Assembly: GCF_020091405.1 (NCBI RefSeq)
Contig: NZ_CP081903.1
Location: 3,162,501 to 3,226,500 of the forward strand
DNA length: 64,000 nt
Direction of reading: 5' to 3'
From: Bacteroides cellulosilyticus
Lineage (GTDB): Bacteria; Bacteroidota; Bacteroidia; Bacteroidales; Bacteroidaceae
Part shown: positions 36,844 to 43,789 of the stretch, piece by piece
Numbering within the stretch: position 1 is the first letter of the stretch
Layout of the letters: the number at the start of each line of letters is the position of its first letter
Made by a program: the position numbers and the translations under genes
Notes under the pieces: model-generated
Told to the model about the DNA's origin: nothing
The model's input: the letters and a program-made list of their open reading frames with translations, nothing else
The model's database searches: none

Positions 36844-38184
36844 ATGAGCTTTTCTTTTTTATATAAGTGGGCATTAGTGCTTGGTTTATTGCTGGGACAT
36901 GTAGTAGCGGTTTTTGCTCAGGATACAAATATGAACCGTGCGAAGCATGTGTACGAATTATTTGTGGCAGATCAGGGGGACAGTATTCATGCTCTCTTGA
37001 ATAAAAATCTGCAGGAAAAATTATCACCGGAAATTTTTAAAGACATGTTTAAGCAATCGGAAAAGCAGTTTGGAAAACTTCAAGCCAAAGGAGAGTGGAA
37101 GCAAGAGAGTGCTGAAGGCATAACACTTTATTATCGCGATCTGAAGTTTGAACGTTACAGTCTCCGTTTTTTGCTGTCTTTCGATGCTGACGGAAGCATG
37201 AATACCATTCGTCTGATGCCTGTGCCTGCTGCTTCTACAGCCAAGCCGGTAGCTTATAATAAAGAGAAAATGCAGGAACGAGATATAACGGTGGGAGCGG
37301 ATGGCTTTAAATTGCCCGGAACGCTGACGTTGCCTGTAGGCAAGAAAAAGGCTCCTGTCGTAATCCTTGTGCATGGTTCCGGTCCGCAGGATCGTGATGA
37401 AACTGTCGGTCCCAATAAGCCTTTCCGTGATTTGGCTTGGGGATTGGCAGAACGTGGTATTGCAACGGTTCGTTATGATAAGCGTACAAAAGTATATGGT
37501 GCAGCTTTTATTCCGGAAGGCCAGAATGCAAACTATGACACTGAAAGTGTAGATGATGCTGTAGCCATTATTGCTTGGGTGAAGGGATTACCGGAGGTTG
37601 ATGCAGACAGTGTTTATGTACTGGGACATAGTTTAGGGGCCACACTTGCTCCTCGCATTGCAGAACGAGCAGATGGGGTGACTGGAATTATCCTTGTTGC
37701 CGCTTTAGCCCGTCCATTTGAAGATGCTATTGTTGAACAAATGACTTATATATCTTCTCTGACAGACTCTTCCGCTAATGCCAAAAAGCAGATTACAGAA
37801 ATAAAAAAACAAGCGGATAATATAAAGAAACTGGGCACGCCGGAATATGATGATAAGATTCCTTTATTGTTGGGTGTTCCTCGTTCTTACTGGGAATTTG
37901 CTAATGCCTATAAACCGGTAGAAGTGGCATCTAAACTGACTCTTCCCATACTTATATTGCAGGGCGAGCGTGATTATCAGGTGACTATGCAGGATTTTGG
38001 CTTATGGCGCTTCGGGTTGATGCGCAATAAAAATGCTTTCTTTAAATCTTATTCTAAACTCAATCATATGCTACAGGAAGGTAGTGGTAAGGCTACTCCG
38101 TTTGAGTATAATCAGGCGTCACCTGTAGTCGGATATGTCATGGATGATATTGCATCGTTTATTCATAATGGAAATCTGTTATAA
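36844..38184 (+). CDS. Secreted alpha/beta hydrolase with DUF3887 domain
   Basis: A 446-residue protein with a signal peptide (VVAVFAQ). A DUF3887-type N-terminal domain (about 30-125, starting NMNRAKHVYELF) is followed by an alpha/beta hydrolase of the dienelactone hydrolase/peptidase S9-like group. The likely triad is S263 in GHSLG, D377 in QGERDYQ and H408 in LNHML. The oxyanion-side motif HGSGPQDRDE is typical of this group. The enzyme is expected in the periplasm, where it would cleave an ester or peptide bond. The substrate is unknown. It lies 10 nt after the SPFH gene and 40 nt before the RHH gene. Confidence 0.85.
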   Translation: MSFSFLYKWALVLGLLLGHVVAVFAQDTNMNRAKHVYELFVADQGDSIHALLNKNLQEKLSPEIFKDMFKQSEKQFGKLQAKGEWKQESAEGITLYYRDLKFERYSLRFLLSFDADGSMNTIRLMPVPAASTAKPVAYNKEKMQERDITVGADGFKLPGTLTLPVGKKKAPVVILVHGSGPQDRDETVGPNKPFRDLAWGLAERGIATVRYDKRTKVYGAAFIPEGQNANYDTESVDDAVAIIAWVKGLPEVDADSVYVLGHSLGATLAPRIAERADGVTGIILVAALARPFEDAIVEQMTYISSLTDSSANAKKQITEIKKQADNIKKLGTPEYDDKIPLLLGVPRSYWEFANAYKPVEVASKLTLPILILQGERDYQVTMQDFGLWRFGLMRNKNAFFKSYSKLNHMLQEGSGKATPFEYNQASPVVGYVMDDIASFIHNGNLL

Positions 38185-38224
38185 TGTGAACTCAATTGTA
38201 AATTGTTAAATAGTAAATAAAATC

Positions 38225-38425
38225 GTGGCTAAAAAAGAAACTTCAACCAAAAGCTTTGTCCTTCGTGTAGATGCTGCAACTATGGATGCCCTTGAGAAGT
38301 GGGCAGCCGATGAGTTCCGCAGCACTAACGGGCAGCTTCAGTGGATTATCGCTGAAGCGTTGAGGAAAAGTGGGAGGATGAAGAAAACTAAAAATCCTCC
38401 TTCGTCTCAGGAAACTGAATCGTAA
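38225..38425 (+). CDS. Arc-like ribbon-helix-helix DNA-binding protein
   Basis: A 66-residue protein starting at GTG 38225. KSFVLRVDAATMDALEKWA provides the beta-strand and first helix, and RSTNGQLQWIIAEALRKSG the second helix, as in Arc/MetJ-type regulators. The tail is basic. It sits between the hydrolase and a membrane protein in one run of genes, so it may repress its own operon or act as an accessory to the SPFH protein. No toxin gene is next to it. Confidence 0.75.
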   Translation: MAKKETSTKSFVLRVDAATMDALEKWAADEFRSTNGQLQWIIAEALRKSGRMKKTKNPPSSQETES

Positions 38426-38450
38426 TATATAATTCATAATTTATAGTCTT

Positions 38451-38933
38451 ATGTTAAATCTTGGTCCTTATTCAACGAAAGAGTTCTCTAATATTCGGGT
38501 ATATCCCACCCTGATAGATCGTATGCTGGAAGGTGTTGCCATAGTATTGGCAATTGCTGCCTGGGTGTGTGCAATATGGGTGTATACCCATATAGGGGAC
38601 AAGGTTACTGCTAATTTTTCTCTTATGGCTGCCGGATTAGGAACTTTTTGTCTTCTTTTGGTAGGCATTTCCGCTTATCTTCCTATTCGTTGGATACGTT
38701 TTCCGGTACGTATTACGGAGCGCAATGTTGCAGTGCAGTATCTTATGGCAACCCGCATCGCCCGGATTCTGAATGTCTTTCTGACTTTACTTTTTCTTAC
38801 TCTTGTTTTTAATAAAGTGGAGGTGGAATATGGCATTCCGCAAGGTTTGTGTAATATGGTAACGAGTGCCGTCGGTGGTTTACTGATATTGGCGCTTATT
38901 GTGTACTATATATTGGCGTTTAAATATAAATAG
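38451..38933 (+). CDS. Small polytopic membrane protein (DUF1648-like)
   Basis: A 160-residue protein with four hydrophobic segments (about 27-46, 57-75, 107-125 and 135-157). The pattern TLIDRMLEGVAIVLAIAAW followed by a polar IGDKVTANF turn resembles the DUF1648 family. It is the last gene of the SPFH run, 25 nt after the RHH gene. Its function is unknown. Confidence 0.6.
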   Translation: MLNLGPYSTKEFSNIRVYPTLIDRMLEGVAIVLAIAAWVCAIWVYTHIGDKVTANFSLMAAGLGTFCLLLVGISAYLPIRWIRFPVRITERNVAVQYLMATRIARILNVFLTLLFLTLVFNKVEVEYGIPQGLCNMVTSAVGGLLILALIVYYILAFKYK

Positions 38934-38999
38934 CATTGGAATATAGAGTTCTGTATGATATAGAAATAACTTACAATATTTTGATTATTTGATAAAATG

Positions 39000-39047
39000 A
39001 ACAATCTTCGTATTCGGATATAATAGTATCTGAATACGAAGATTGTT
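39000..39047. promoter_or_regulatory. 21-nt-arm inverted repeat upstream of hipB
   Basis: The left arm (39000-39020) and right arm (39027-39047) are complementary with one G-T mismatch around a 6-nt loop (TAATAG). The arms contain CTTCGTATTC/GAATACGAAG. It ends 21 nt before the hipB ATG and 66 nt after the SPFH operon. The lack of a T-run argues for a regulator-binding site, possibly the HipB operator, but a terminator is possible. Confidence 0.55.
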
Positions 39048-39068
39048 GGATTAATCAAATACAATAAT

Positions 39069-39395
39069 ATGCCATTACTTTATAACTTTGACATTGATAC
39101 AGTTGAAGAATTATTAGTTATTCTCGCTCGGAACATACAAAAGCGTAGACTGGAGAAAGGGCTTTCCCGAGAAGCTCTCACTGAACTTAGCGGTGTTCCT
39201 ACTCCTACTATTGCTAAATTTGAGCAAAAACATACTATTTCACTGGCATCCTATGTAGCCTTAGCAAAGGCTTTGGGTTACACTAAAGCAATTAAAGAGC
39301 TATTATCCGAACCATTGTATAGTACAATGGAAGAGTTGGAGATAATTCATAAGAATAAAAACAGAAAAAAGGGGCGTAATGAAATTAGTAAATAA
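39069..39395 (+). CDS. hipB: HipB-like XRE family antitoxin
   Basis: A 108-residue XRE/Cro-type helix-turn-helix protein. The HTH lies in RLEKGLSREALTELSG and VPTPTIAKFEQ (about 30-55). The sequence up to about residue 80 is typical of HipB antitoxins, and the rest is a basic tail (KNKNRKKGR). Its end overlaps the hipA start (39379) by 17 nt, as in hipBA operons. It appears intact while the kinase gene is broken, so it may survive as a repressor binding the large inverted repeat just upstream. Confidence 0.8.
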   Translation: MPLLYNFDIDTVEELLVILARNIQKRRLEKGLSREALTELSGVPTPTIAKFEQKHTISLASYVALAKALGYTKAIKELLSEPLYSTMEELEIIHKNKNRKKGRNEISK

Positions 39396-40160
39396 ATTGG
39401 CGGTGATTTATCATGCTCGGACTGTCGGAAAAAACCAGATCTATTCGTTGCTAAGCCAGAGCCATTTTGGGGAAACTTCGGAATTTTCGAAGATAGCCTA
39501 CCTGATGGTTATGGTCGCTATCTGCTTAACAGATTGCTAAAAAAACAAGGGGTAAATGACGGAGAATTGACTCCTTTGCAAAGATTGAGTATTGTCGGAA
39601 CTTCTGGAATGGGAGCTTTATGTTATATTCCGGAAACTTACGTAGGGGAAGAAAAAACTCTTCCTGAATTAGATAATCTCCAGCAGATAGCTTTGGATGT
39701 GTTATCCGAAAAATCGGATAAAGATGAAGAGGTGCTTTATTTCAATAGTGGTAATTCTGGTGGTTACCGTCCAAAATGTCTGTTACAGGATGTAGAGGGG
39801 GCTTGGTTAGTTAAGTTTCGTCATACGTATGACCCTAAAAATATGGGAATGATGGAATTTCGCTATAATGAGATTGCCCGCAAATGTGGAATTACTGTAC
39901 CCGATTTTAAATTAATGGAAGGAAAGTACTTTGCAAGTAAGCGTTTTGATGTAGAGAATGGAGTCACCCAGTGCAGTGGCGGGTATAATGGGGAACATGC
40001 CACTTCTGTTAATAATCAGGGAAATCCGAGCCTTGAAGACATGCTTATTGTGGGAGAAAGTATTCGTATTTCTCGAAAGAAAGGTTTGGAAATAATCCGG
40101 GGTATTGCGAACTCTTGCGAAGAACTCTTGGCTAAAGAATATGAATTTATCAGAAAATAA
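39379..40160 (+). pseudogene. hipA: hipA kinase pseudogene with two internal deletions
   Basis: The N-terminal HipA piece starts at ATG 39379 (MKLVNKLAVIYHARTVG), then the frame shifts near 39423. It resumes as LFVAKPEPFWGNFGIFEDSL and runs to the stop at 40160. Compared with the family, roughly 35 residues are missing at the shift. A second, in-frame gap joins KRFDVENG directly to GGYNGEHATSV near 39970. It removes the catalytic loop (RDDHxxN) and the PAYDLTYS magnesium-binding segment. GNSGGYRPK (ATP-loop region) and VKF remain. Without the catalytic loop no kinase activity is expected. In intact systems HipA phosphorylates glutamyl-tRNA synthetase and causes persistence. Confidence 0.8.
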
Positions 40161-40225
40161 GTGGATTCTGCTTAGAAATACCTAGTTATGGCTACTAACC
40201 TCTTTCATTATACCTCATTTTAGGG

Positions 40226-40257
40226 ATTGTGGCATCCGGGCAAATGCCCTACTTTTG
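40226..40257 (+). promoter_or_regulatory. Promoter of the 40.26-kb small RNA with palindrome in the spacer
   Basis: ATTG (40226-40229), a 20-nt spacer and TACTTTTG (40250-40257, exact TAnnTTTG) form one of the best promoters in the window. The palindrome GGGCA-aa-TGCCC (40238-40249) lies exactly between the two elements and could be a repressor site. Confidence 0.6.
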
Positions 40258-40263
40258 CAACAT

Positions 40264-40366
40264 CAGATTTAATGAATTAGTTAGTCATAATTACGTAACC
40301 ACTTTTATTAAGGAAAAAGCTTCCCGTCTTCCCCGATGCGATATCGTGAAAGAACGGGAATTTTTT
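40264..40366 (+). ncRNA. Candidate stand-alone small RNA (about 100 nt)
   Basis: The RNA would start 7 nt after the -7 element and end at a clear terminator. In the terminator TTCCCGT...CTT (40321-40330) pairs with AAGaACGGGAA (40350-40360), followed by TTTTTT (40361-40366). It has no usable reading frame (its first ATG is followed by a stop after one codon), and the next plus-strand gene is almost 3 kb away, so a leader role is unlikely. The 57 nt before the terminator are AT-rich and largely unstructured, as in trans-acting small RNAs. Confidence 0.5.
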
Positions 40367-40547
40367 CATTTAACACCCTACAAAATAAAAATTCGTTGCT
40401 CCATTTCTGTGTGCGGCATGACAAAATGCAAATAATCTTCTAATTGACGAATTTAATAGAAAAATCGTCAATAGACTGACGATTTTATCAAACTGACAAG
40501 CCTATATAGAAGTAGTATAGTCGGTCGTAATATCAAAGTATCAATTC

Positions 40548-40617
40548 CTTGTCGACAAGAAGTTAGGAGTTTGTCAACAAGGAGTTAACTTCTTGTCGAC
40601 AGGAAGTTAACTCCTTG
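40548..40617. repeat. Three tandem 22-nt units forming a long hairpin
   Basis: Units at 40548-40569, 40570-40591 and 40592-40613 follow the pattern yTTGTCrACArGrAGTTAr, and a partial fourth starts at 40614. CAAGGAGTTAACTTC (40578-40592) is a perfect reverse complement of GAAGTTAACTCCTTG (40603-40617). CTTGTCGACAAG (40548-40559) is itself a palindrome. It ends 48 nt before the stop of the DUF4373 gene and could mark that transcript's end. Confidence 0.75.
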
Positions 40618-40665
40618 TAAGAGGCTGATAATCAGTACCCGTATTTTCTCTTGATTTCCGGGCTT

Positions 40666-41553
40666 TTACTCTTGTTTTCGTGTCTTGTTCAGCGCTCCGA
40701 TAACATATTTCCCATTGTTATTTACCATACTCCACTTGGTGTTATGTATTATTTTCCAGACTCCATTTCCCAAACGTCCGTAATCTGACAGTTTCAATAT
40801 TGCTTTTACCTCGTCCGGGTCTTTGATATGCAGATTTTCCAGTGAGAGCAGCAGACATTCCAGATTATGGGTATTTTTGTTGTACGCGTATCCCGGAAAC
40901 TCAATAAAAGAATATCTCCTCCATACATCAACATCCTCCCCCGTCGGGGGAGTTAGAGGGGGAAGTCCTTTATTTTCATCTGCTTTGTTTTGTTCTGTTT
41001 TGCTTTGTTCGGAATTGTCAGCTATTTCGGGTAAACTGTCTGCATCCTGCACGCTATTTTTGGGATTTTGCATACCATCAGTTTCCCTGTCATACTTATC
41101 ATCTTTATTATCTTTATCATCTTTATCATTCTTGCCGTTCTTATCTCCTTTTTTATCTTCTTCGGGTTTTACCAGCATGTAGGGTAGGGACGCTAAGTCC
41201 CTCCTCCTACGTTTGGTGGCATCCAGCCACACTTTCTGTATATTGACTGAAGTCAGTATGCAGTGCTCTTCGTAACTTCCCTTGTCGAAGAATCCTTTTT
41301 CTATCAGGACATCCACGATTCCCTGCATTTCGTCTGCCGTAATCTCCTTTCCCGCCTTATTGCTGAATAGTACGCACTGCTCGTCATTCCAGTACAGATA
41401 ATATCCGTTCTCTTTGTAGATTTTGCATATCAGTTTCATTACTGCGGTTTCCGCTTTCATTCCATATTTTGCTTCAATCAGTTCCATCGATACCTCTTCG
41501 AACAGGTTTACCTGTGTCGGGAAATAAGGTATACTGTTATATATCATTGCCAT
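40666..41553 (-). CDS. DUF4373 domain protein (capsule-flanking)
   Basis: A 295-residue protein. The N-terminal 110 residues match the DUF4373/Lin1244-type domain (IPYFPTQVNLFEEVSMELIE, then KAGKEITADEMQGIV), a winged-helix-like replication-initiation fold. The middle is a low-complexity acidic and lysine-rich linker (DKKGDKNGKNDKDDKDNK), and the C-terminus is a small helical domain. Genes of this type sit next to the first genes of many Bacteroides capsule loci. Their role is unknown; DNA binding is suggested by the fold only. It is the last of three minus-strand genes, 42 nt after the previous one. Confidence 0.75.
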   Translation of the reverse strand: MAMIYNSIPYFPTQVNLFEEVSMELIEAKYGMKAETAVMKLICKIYKENGYYLYWNDEQCVLFSNKAGKEITADEMQGIVDVLIEKGFFDKGSYEEHCILTSVNIQKVWLDATKRRRRDLASLPYMLVKPEEDKKGDKNGKNDKDDKDNKDDKYDRETDGMQNPKNSVQDADSLPEIADNSEQSKTEQNKADENKGLPPLTPPTGEDVDVWRRYSFIEFPGYAYNKNTHNLECLLLSLENLHIKDPDEVKAILKLSDYGRLGNGVWKIIHNTKWSMVNNNGKYVIGALNKTRKQE

Positions 41554-41579
41554 AACTCTAATTTTAAATTTCTAATGTC

Positions 41580-41602
41580 TGTCAATTGTCAACTGTCAAT
41601 TG
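41580..41602. repeat. TGTCAATTG repeat, copy 1
   Basis: The run TGTCAATTGTCAACTGTCAATTG is built from TGTCAA(T/C)TG units. The same run recurs at 41984-42014, so the two copies flank the 115-residue gene. Copy 1 includes that gene's last codons and stop. Similar words occur at 43716-43756. Confidence 0.7.
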
Positions 41603-41943
41603 ATTGGTCTCCATTCCAGAAAATTCTCCAACTGGAAGCTTCTCCATGCCTGCAGGTCTACATCCCAATATATGATGTGCCCTTCTATACGTTTTATGTC
41701 GTATGTGCGATGGAAACTGCCTTCATAGGGTAGAAGAGTTGCCTTGACGAAGCGGAATGTTCCGTCCTGTTTGTAGTATGCTACGAGTGCATATCCGTAC
41801 TGCATGTAGTCGATGAGGCTTTCGATCCTGTCTGTCATCCATTGTGCCGCGTCTTCCGTATAAGCTTTTTCGAGCATAATACGTATTTTCCATCTCTTTT
41901 TGAGTGCTTCATTGAGTGAAGCGGTCTTTTTTCGCTTTTTCAT
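41596..41943 (-). CDS. SH3 beta-barrel-like hypothetical protein
   Basis: A 115-residue protein with a basic N-terminus (MKKRKKTASLNEALKKRW), one helix (AAQWMTDRIESLIDYMQ), then beta-rich sequence (YALVAYYKQDGTFRFVKATL and IIYWDVDLQAWRSF). Databases name similar capsule-flanking proteins SH3 beta-barrel fold proteins; this is from memory. It lies between the DUF4373 gene and the broken gene at 42167 on the same strand. Its function is unknown. The reading frame ends inside a TGTCAATTG repeat. Confidence 0.65.
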   Translation of the reverse strand: MKKRKKTASLNEALKKRWKIRIMLEKAYTEDAAQWMTDRIESLIDYMQYGYALVAYYKQDGTFRFVKATLLPYEGSFHRTYDIKRIEGHIIYWDVDLQAWRSFQLENFLEWRPIN

Positions 41944-41983
41944 TGCGCTTTAATTTTTTAATTTAGAACTCATTACTTTTTAA

Positions 41984-42014
41984 TTGTCAATTGTCAACTG
42001 TCAATTGTCAATTG
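41984..42014. repeat. TGTCAATTG repeat, copy 2
   Basis: This 31-nt run contains the whole of copy 1 (41580-41602) plus an extra TCAATTG unit. It lies 41 nt upstream of the SH3-like gene's start. Confidence 0.7.
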
Positions 42015-42039
42015 TTTAGCGGGTGTTTATGTCGGGCAT

Positions 42040-42083
42040 AAAAAAGAGAAGATGTCACTTTTTTGAAAAAGCGGCATCTTCTC
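42040..42083 (-). terminator. Minus-strand terminator or attenuator
   Basis: On the minus strand GAGAAGATG (42083-42075) pairs with CATCTTCTC (42054-42046), and CTTTTT/AAAAAG extends the stem, followed by a T-run (42045-42041). It ends the transcript of the gene at 42167-42576. Confidence 0.75.
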
Positions 42084-42116
42084 ATTTGCGGGGCTTAATC
42101 TTTGCTAAAGCGTGGG

Positions 42117-42124
42117 CAAAGATA
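42117..42124 (-). promoter_or_regulatory. Possible minus-strand promoter just upstream of the terminator
   Basis: TATCTTTG on the minus strand is an exact TAnnTTTG. Transcription from about 42110 would meet the terminator at 42083-42040 within 70 nt. This gives either a tiny RNA or an attenuated leader for the SH3-like gene. The -33 element is weak. Confidence 0.4.
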
Positions 42125-42166
42125 TAGGTTGTTTCAATAGGGTGTAACTATTTAATTATTGTCTGT

Positions 42167-42576
42167 TTATTTCTTCTTTTTCTTCCCTTTTTTCTCTTCT
42201 TTTCTTTCCTGTTTCATCTTCTTTTCTCTCGCTTCCTGGGAGTATAATTCTCTGTTCAATTCCCCCAGTTTTAATTCTATGGTCTTGGATGACAGGTGAG
42301 TGCGGTCTTTTGTTAGGAAGAATTCTTTTTCCGCTGCCCAGTCTGCCACCGCTTTCATCGTTACGTCTTCTTTTTTACCGAAGCACCCCTTCTTTATGGC
42401 TGCGAGTAGCACCTCCATTCCCTCTTTTCTGCACTCGAAAGGCACCCCTTCCACTGTCGGACTTTGGGGACGTCCGGGTCCTCTGTCAGTCCCTTCTACA
42501 ATACCCTCTGAAGCCGTATTCTCTAGTTTTTCCAACTCTTTTTTTCAAGGCTTTCAGCCTTCTTTTGATTCTTCAT
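42167..42576 (-). CDS. Capsule-flanking hypothetical protein, frameshifted near its start
   Basis: The 122-codon frame has no ATG and would have to start at TTG 42535. An ATG at 42576 opens MKNQKKAESLEKK but runs into a stop after 17 codons. The two frames join perfectly if one A is added to the A7 tract in codons 11-13, giving continuous EKKELEKLEN. So the gene was about 136 codons and is broken, slips at the A-tract, or carries a sequencing error. The protein is charged, with KEDVTMKAVADWAAEKEFF and a very basic C-terminus (KKMKQERKEEKKGKKKKK). This family sits beside Bacteroides capsule loci; its role is unknown. Confidence 0.55.
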
Positions 42577-42640
42577 TTTTCTCTTTAATTTAAGTTATTA
42601 ATTAAATATATTATAATTGTATTAAATTATAAAAATGCGG

Positions 42641-42648
42641 CAAAGGTA
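42641..42648 (-). promoter_or_regulatory. Possible minus-strand promoter
   Basis: TACCTTTG on the minus strand fits TAnnTTTG and lies 65 nt upstream of the ATG at 42576. It would serve the three minus-strand genes independently of the invertible promoter. No good -33 element is seen. Confidence 0.4.
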
Positions 42649-42757
42649 GTGTAATCTTCCTTATGGTGAATGGAATGGGTGAAAAGAAAAAATAGAAAGG
42701 AATTTTTGTGTGTGTAAATTGTTTGTATACAGGTGTTTATATGCTTATTTTGTGGGT

Positions 42758-42980
42758 GTCCAAAAAACGTTCGTTTAATGAGCGCAAAGATAACGGGTAT
42801 TTTTTGAACCTGCAAGATGTTTAATAAAAATATTTTAGAACCAGGTCTTTTATATAGCTATATTATTGATAATCAGTCTAACATTTTTGTCGTTTAATAT
42901 ATTTAATATCTCTTCATTTTTATGTTTTCGAATAATCTGTTTTTTCTCATATTTTGACGTCCAAAAAACGAACGATTAAA
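42758..42980. other. Probable invertible capsule-promoter segment (OFF orientation)
   Basis: Left site AAACGTTCGT (42765-42774) and right site ACGAACGATT (42968-42977) are inverted copies with one mismatch. The shared core CGTTCGTTT/AAACGAACG (42768-42776 and 42966-42974) is perfect. The left site equals the ARACGTWCGT core remembered for Mpi-type capsule inversion in B. fragilis. The 193 bp between the sites match the segment size seen there. Outside the core, GTCCAAAAAACG also repeats directly (42758-42769, 42959-42970). The segment holds a strong promoter that now points left, away from upxY. This accounts for most of the gene-free stretch 42577-43177; the rest is a leader with a GGCAAG/CTTGCC hairpin (43057-43080). 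Confidence 0.6.
42785..42816 (-). promoter_or_regulatory. Promoter inside the invertible segment
   Basis: On the minus strand CTTG (42816-42813), a 20-nt spacer and TATCTTTG (42792-42785) match TTTG-N19-21-TAnnTTTG closely. In the present orientation it transcribes toward the minus-strand genes below 42577. After inversion it would read into upxY. Confidence 0.65.
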
Positions 42981-43177
42981 AGACAGTTTTTGCTTGTAAT
43001 CCTTTCGTTTATGGTCTTTCACCTATAAGGTAATGAACGGCTATCGTAAATCAATTGGCAAGAGGAACACAAGGCTTGCCGTATTCTACATAAAGTGTTC
43101 GCAAGTGATTGAAACTCAGGTGTGTGAAAGGGTTTCAAAGCCCCGGAGGAATACCCTTTTCTGAACAAAATCATAGA

Positions 43178-43714
43178 ATGGAAGCGGAGAAAGAAAGTGA
43201 AATATGGTATGCTATGCGTGCCACCTACCGTAGAGAGCCTGATGCCATGCGTCTTCTTGAAAAAGAGAAAATGGGCTGTTTCGTCCCTATGCAATACAAG
43301 ATAAGTCTGAAGAAAGGTAAGAAAGTCCGTGCCTTGGTTCCTGTTGTCCACAATCTGCTTTTTGTTCATGCCCGTCCTTCGGATGTGAAGCGTGTGAAGT
43401 CACAGGTCACTTACCTGCAATACATCACCGATACCCGTAGTGGTCAGAAGATTATTATCTCCAACAGTGAAATGCAACGCTTCATTGCCGTTGCCGGTAC
43501 CTACAATGACCATCTGCTGTACTTCCAACCTGATGAATTGAACCTGTCTAAAGGAACTAAAGTTCGTGTCACGGGTGGTGACTTTGAGGGCCAGGAAGGT
43601 ATTTTCCTGAAAGTAAAGGGTGCCCGCGACCGCCGTGTGGTTGTCGAGATACAAGGTGTCATCGCTGTTGCCATGGCTACTATCCATCCGGACCTGATTG
43701 AAGTAATTAAATAA
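43178..43714 (+). CDS. upxY: UpxY family capsule transcription antiterminator (NusG-like)
   Basis: A 178-residue NusG paralogue. The NGN-like domain (WYAMRATYRREPDAMRLLE onward) is followed by a KOW-type region (GTKVRVTGGDFEGQEGIFLK) near the C-terminus. UpxY proteins load on RNA polymerase at their own locus's leader and prevent premature termination through the capsule operon. ATG 43178 (MEAEKESE) is chosen over upstream codons because the family starts just before the WYAM block. It is the first gene of the locus, about 200 nt right of the invertible promoter, and upxZ follows after 75 nt. In the current OFF orientation little expression is expected. Confidence 0.92.
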   Translation: MEAEKESEIWYAMRATYRREPDAMRLLEKEKMGCFVPMQYKISLKKGKKVRALVPVVHNLLFVHARPSDVKRVKSQVTYLQYITDTRSGQKIIISNSEMQRFIAVAGTYNDHLLYFQPDELNLSKGTKVRVTGGDFEGQEGIFLKVKGARDRRVVVEIQGVIAVAMATIHPDLIEVIK

Positions 43715-43789
43715 TTGACTGTTGATAATCAATGATTGATCGTTGACAGTTGATAAATCATAAATCTGAAATCGTAAATAAAAATAACT

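Noticed and set aside
40229-40435. 68-codon open frame over the small-RNA unit
   Set aside because: It starts upstream of the -7 element and runs through the terminator. Its sequence has no protein-like pattern.
40578-40617. Terminator of the hipA pseudogene
   Set aside because: The stem is strong but lacks a T-run on the plus strand, and a better terminator already lies at 40321-40366.
42627-42815. 62-codon minus-strand open frame in the switch region
   Set aside because: It spans the invertible segment and promoter, and its product is low-complexity without homology I recognise.
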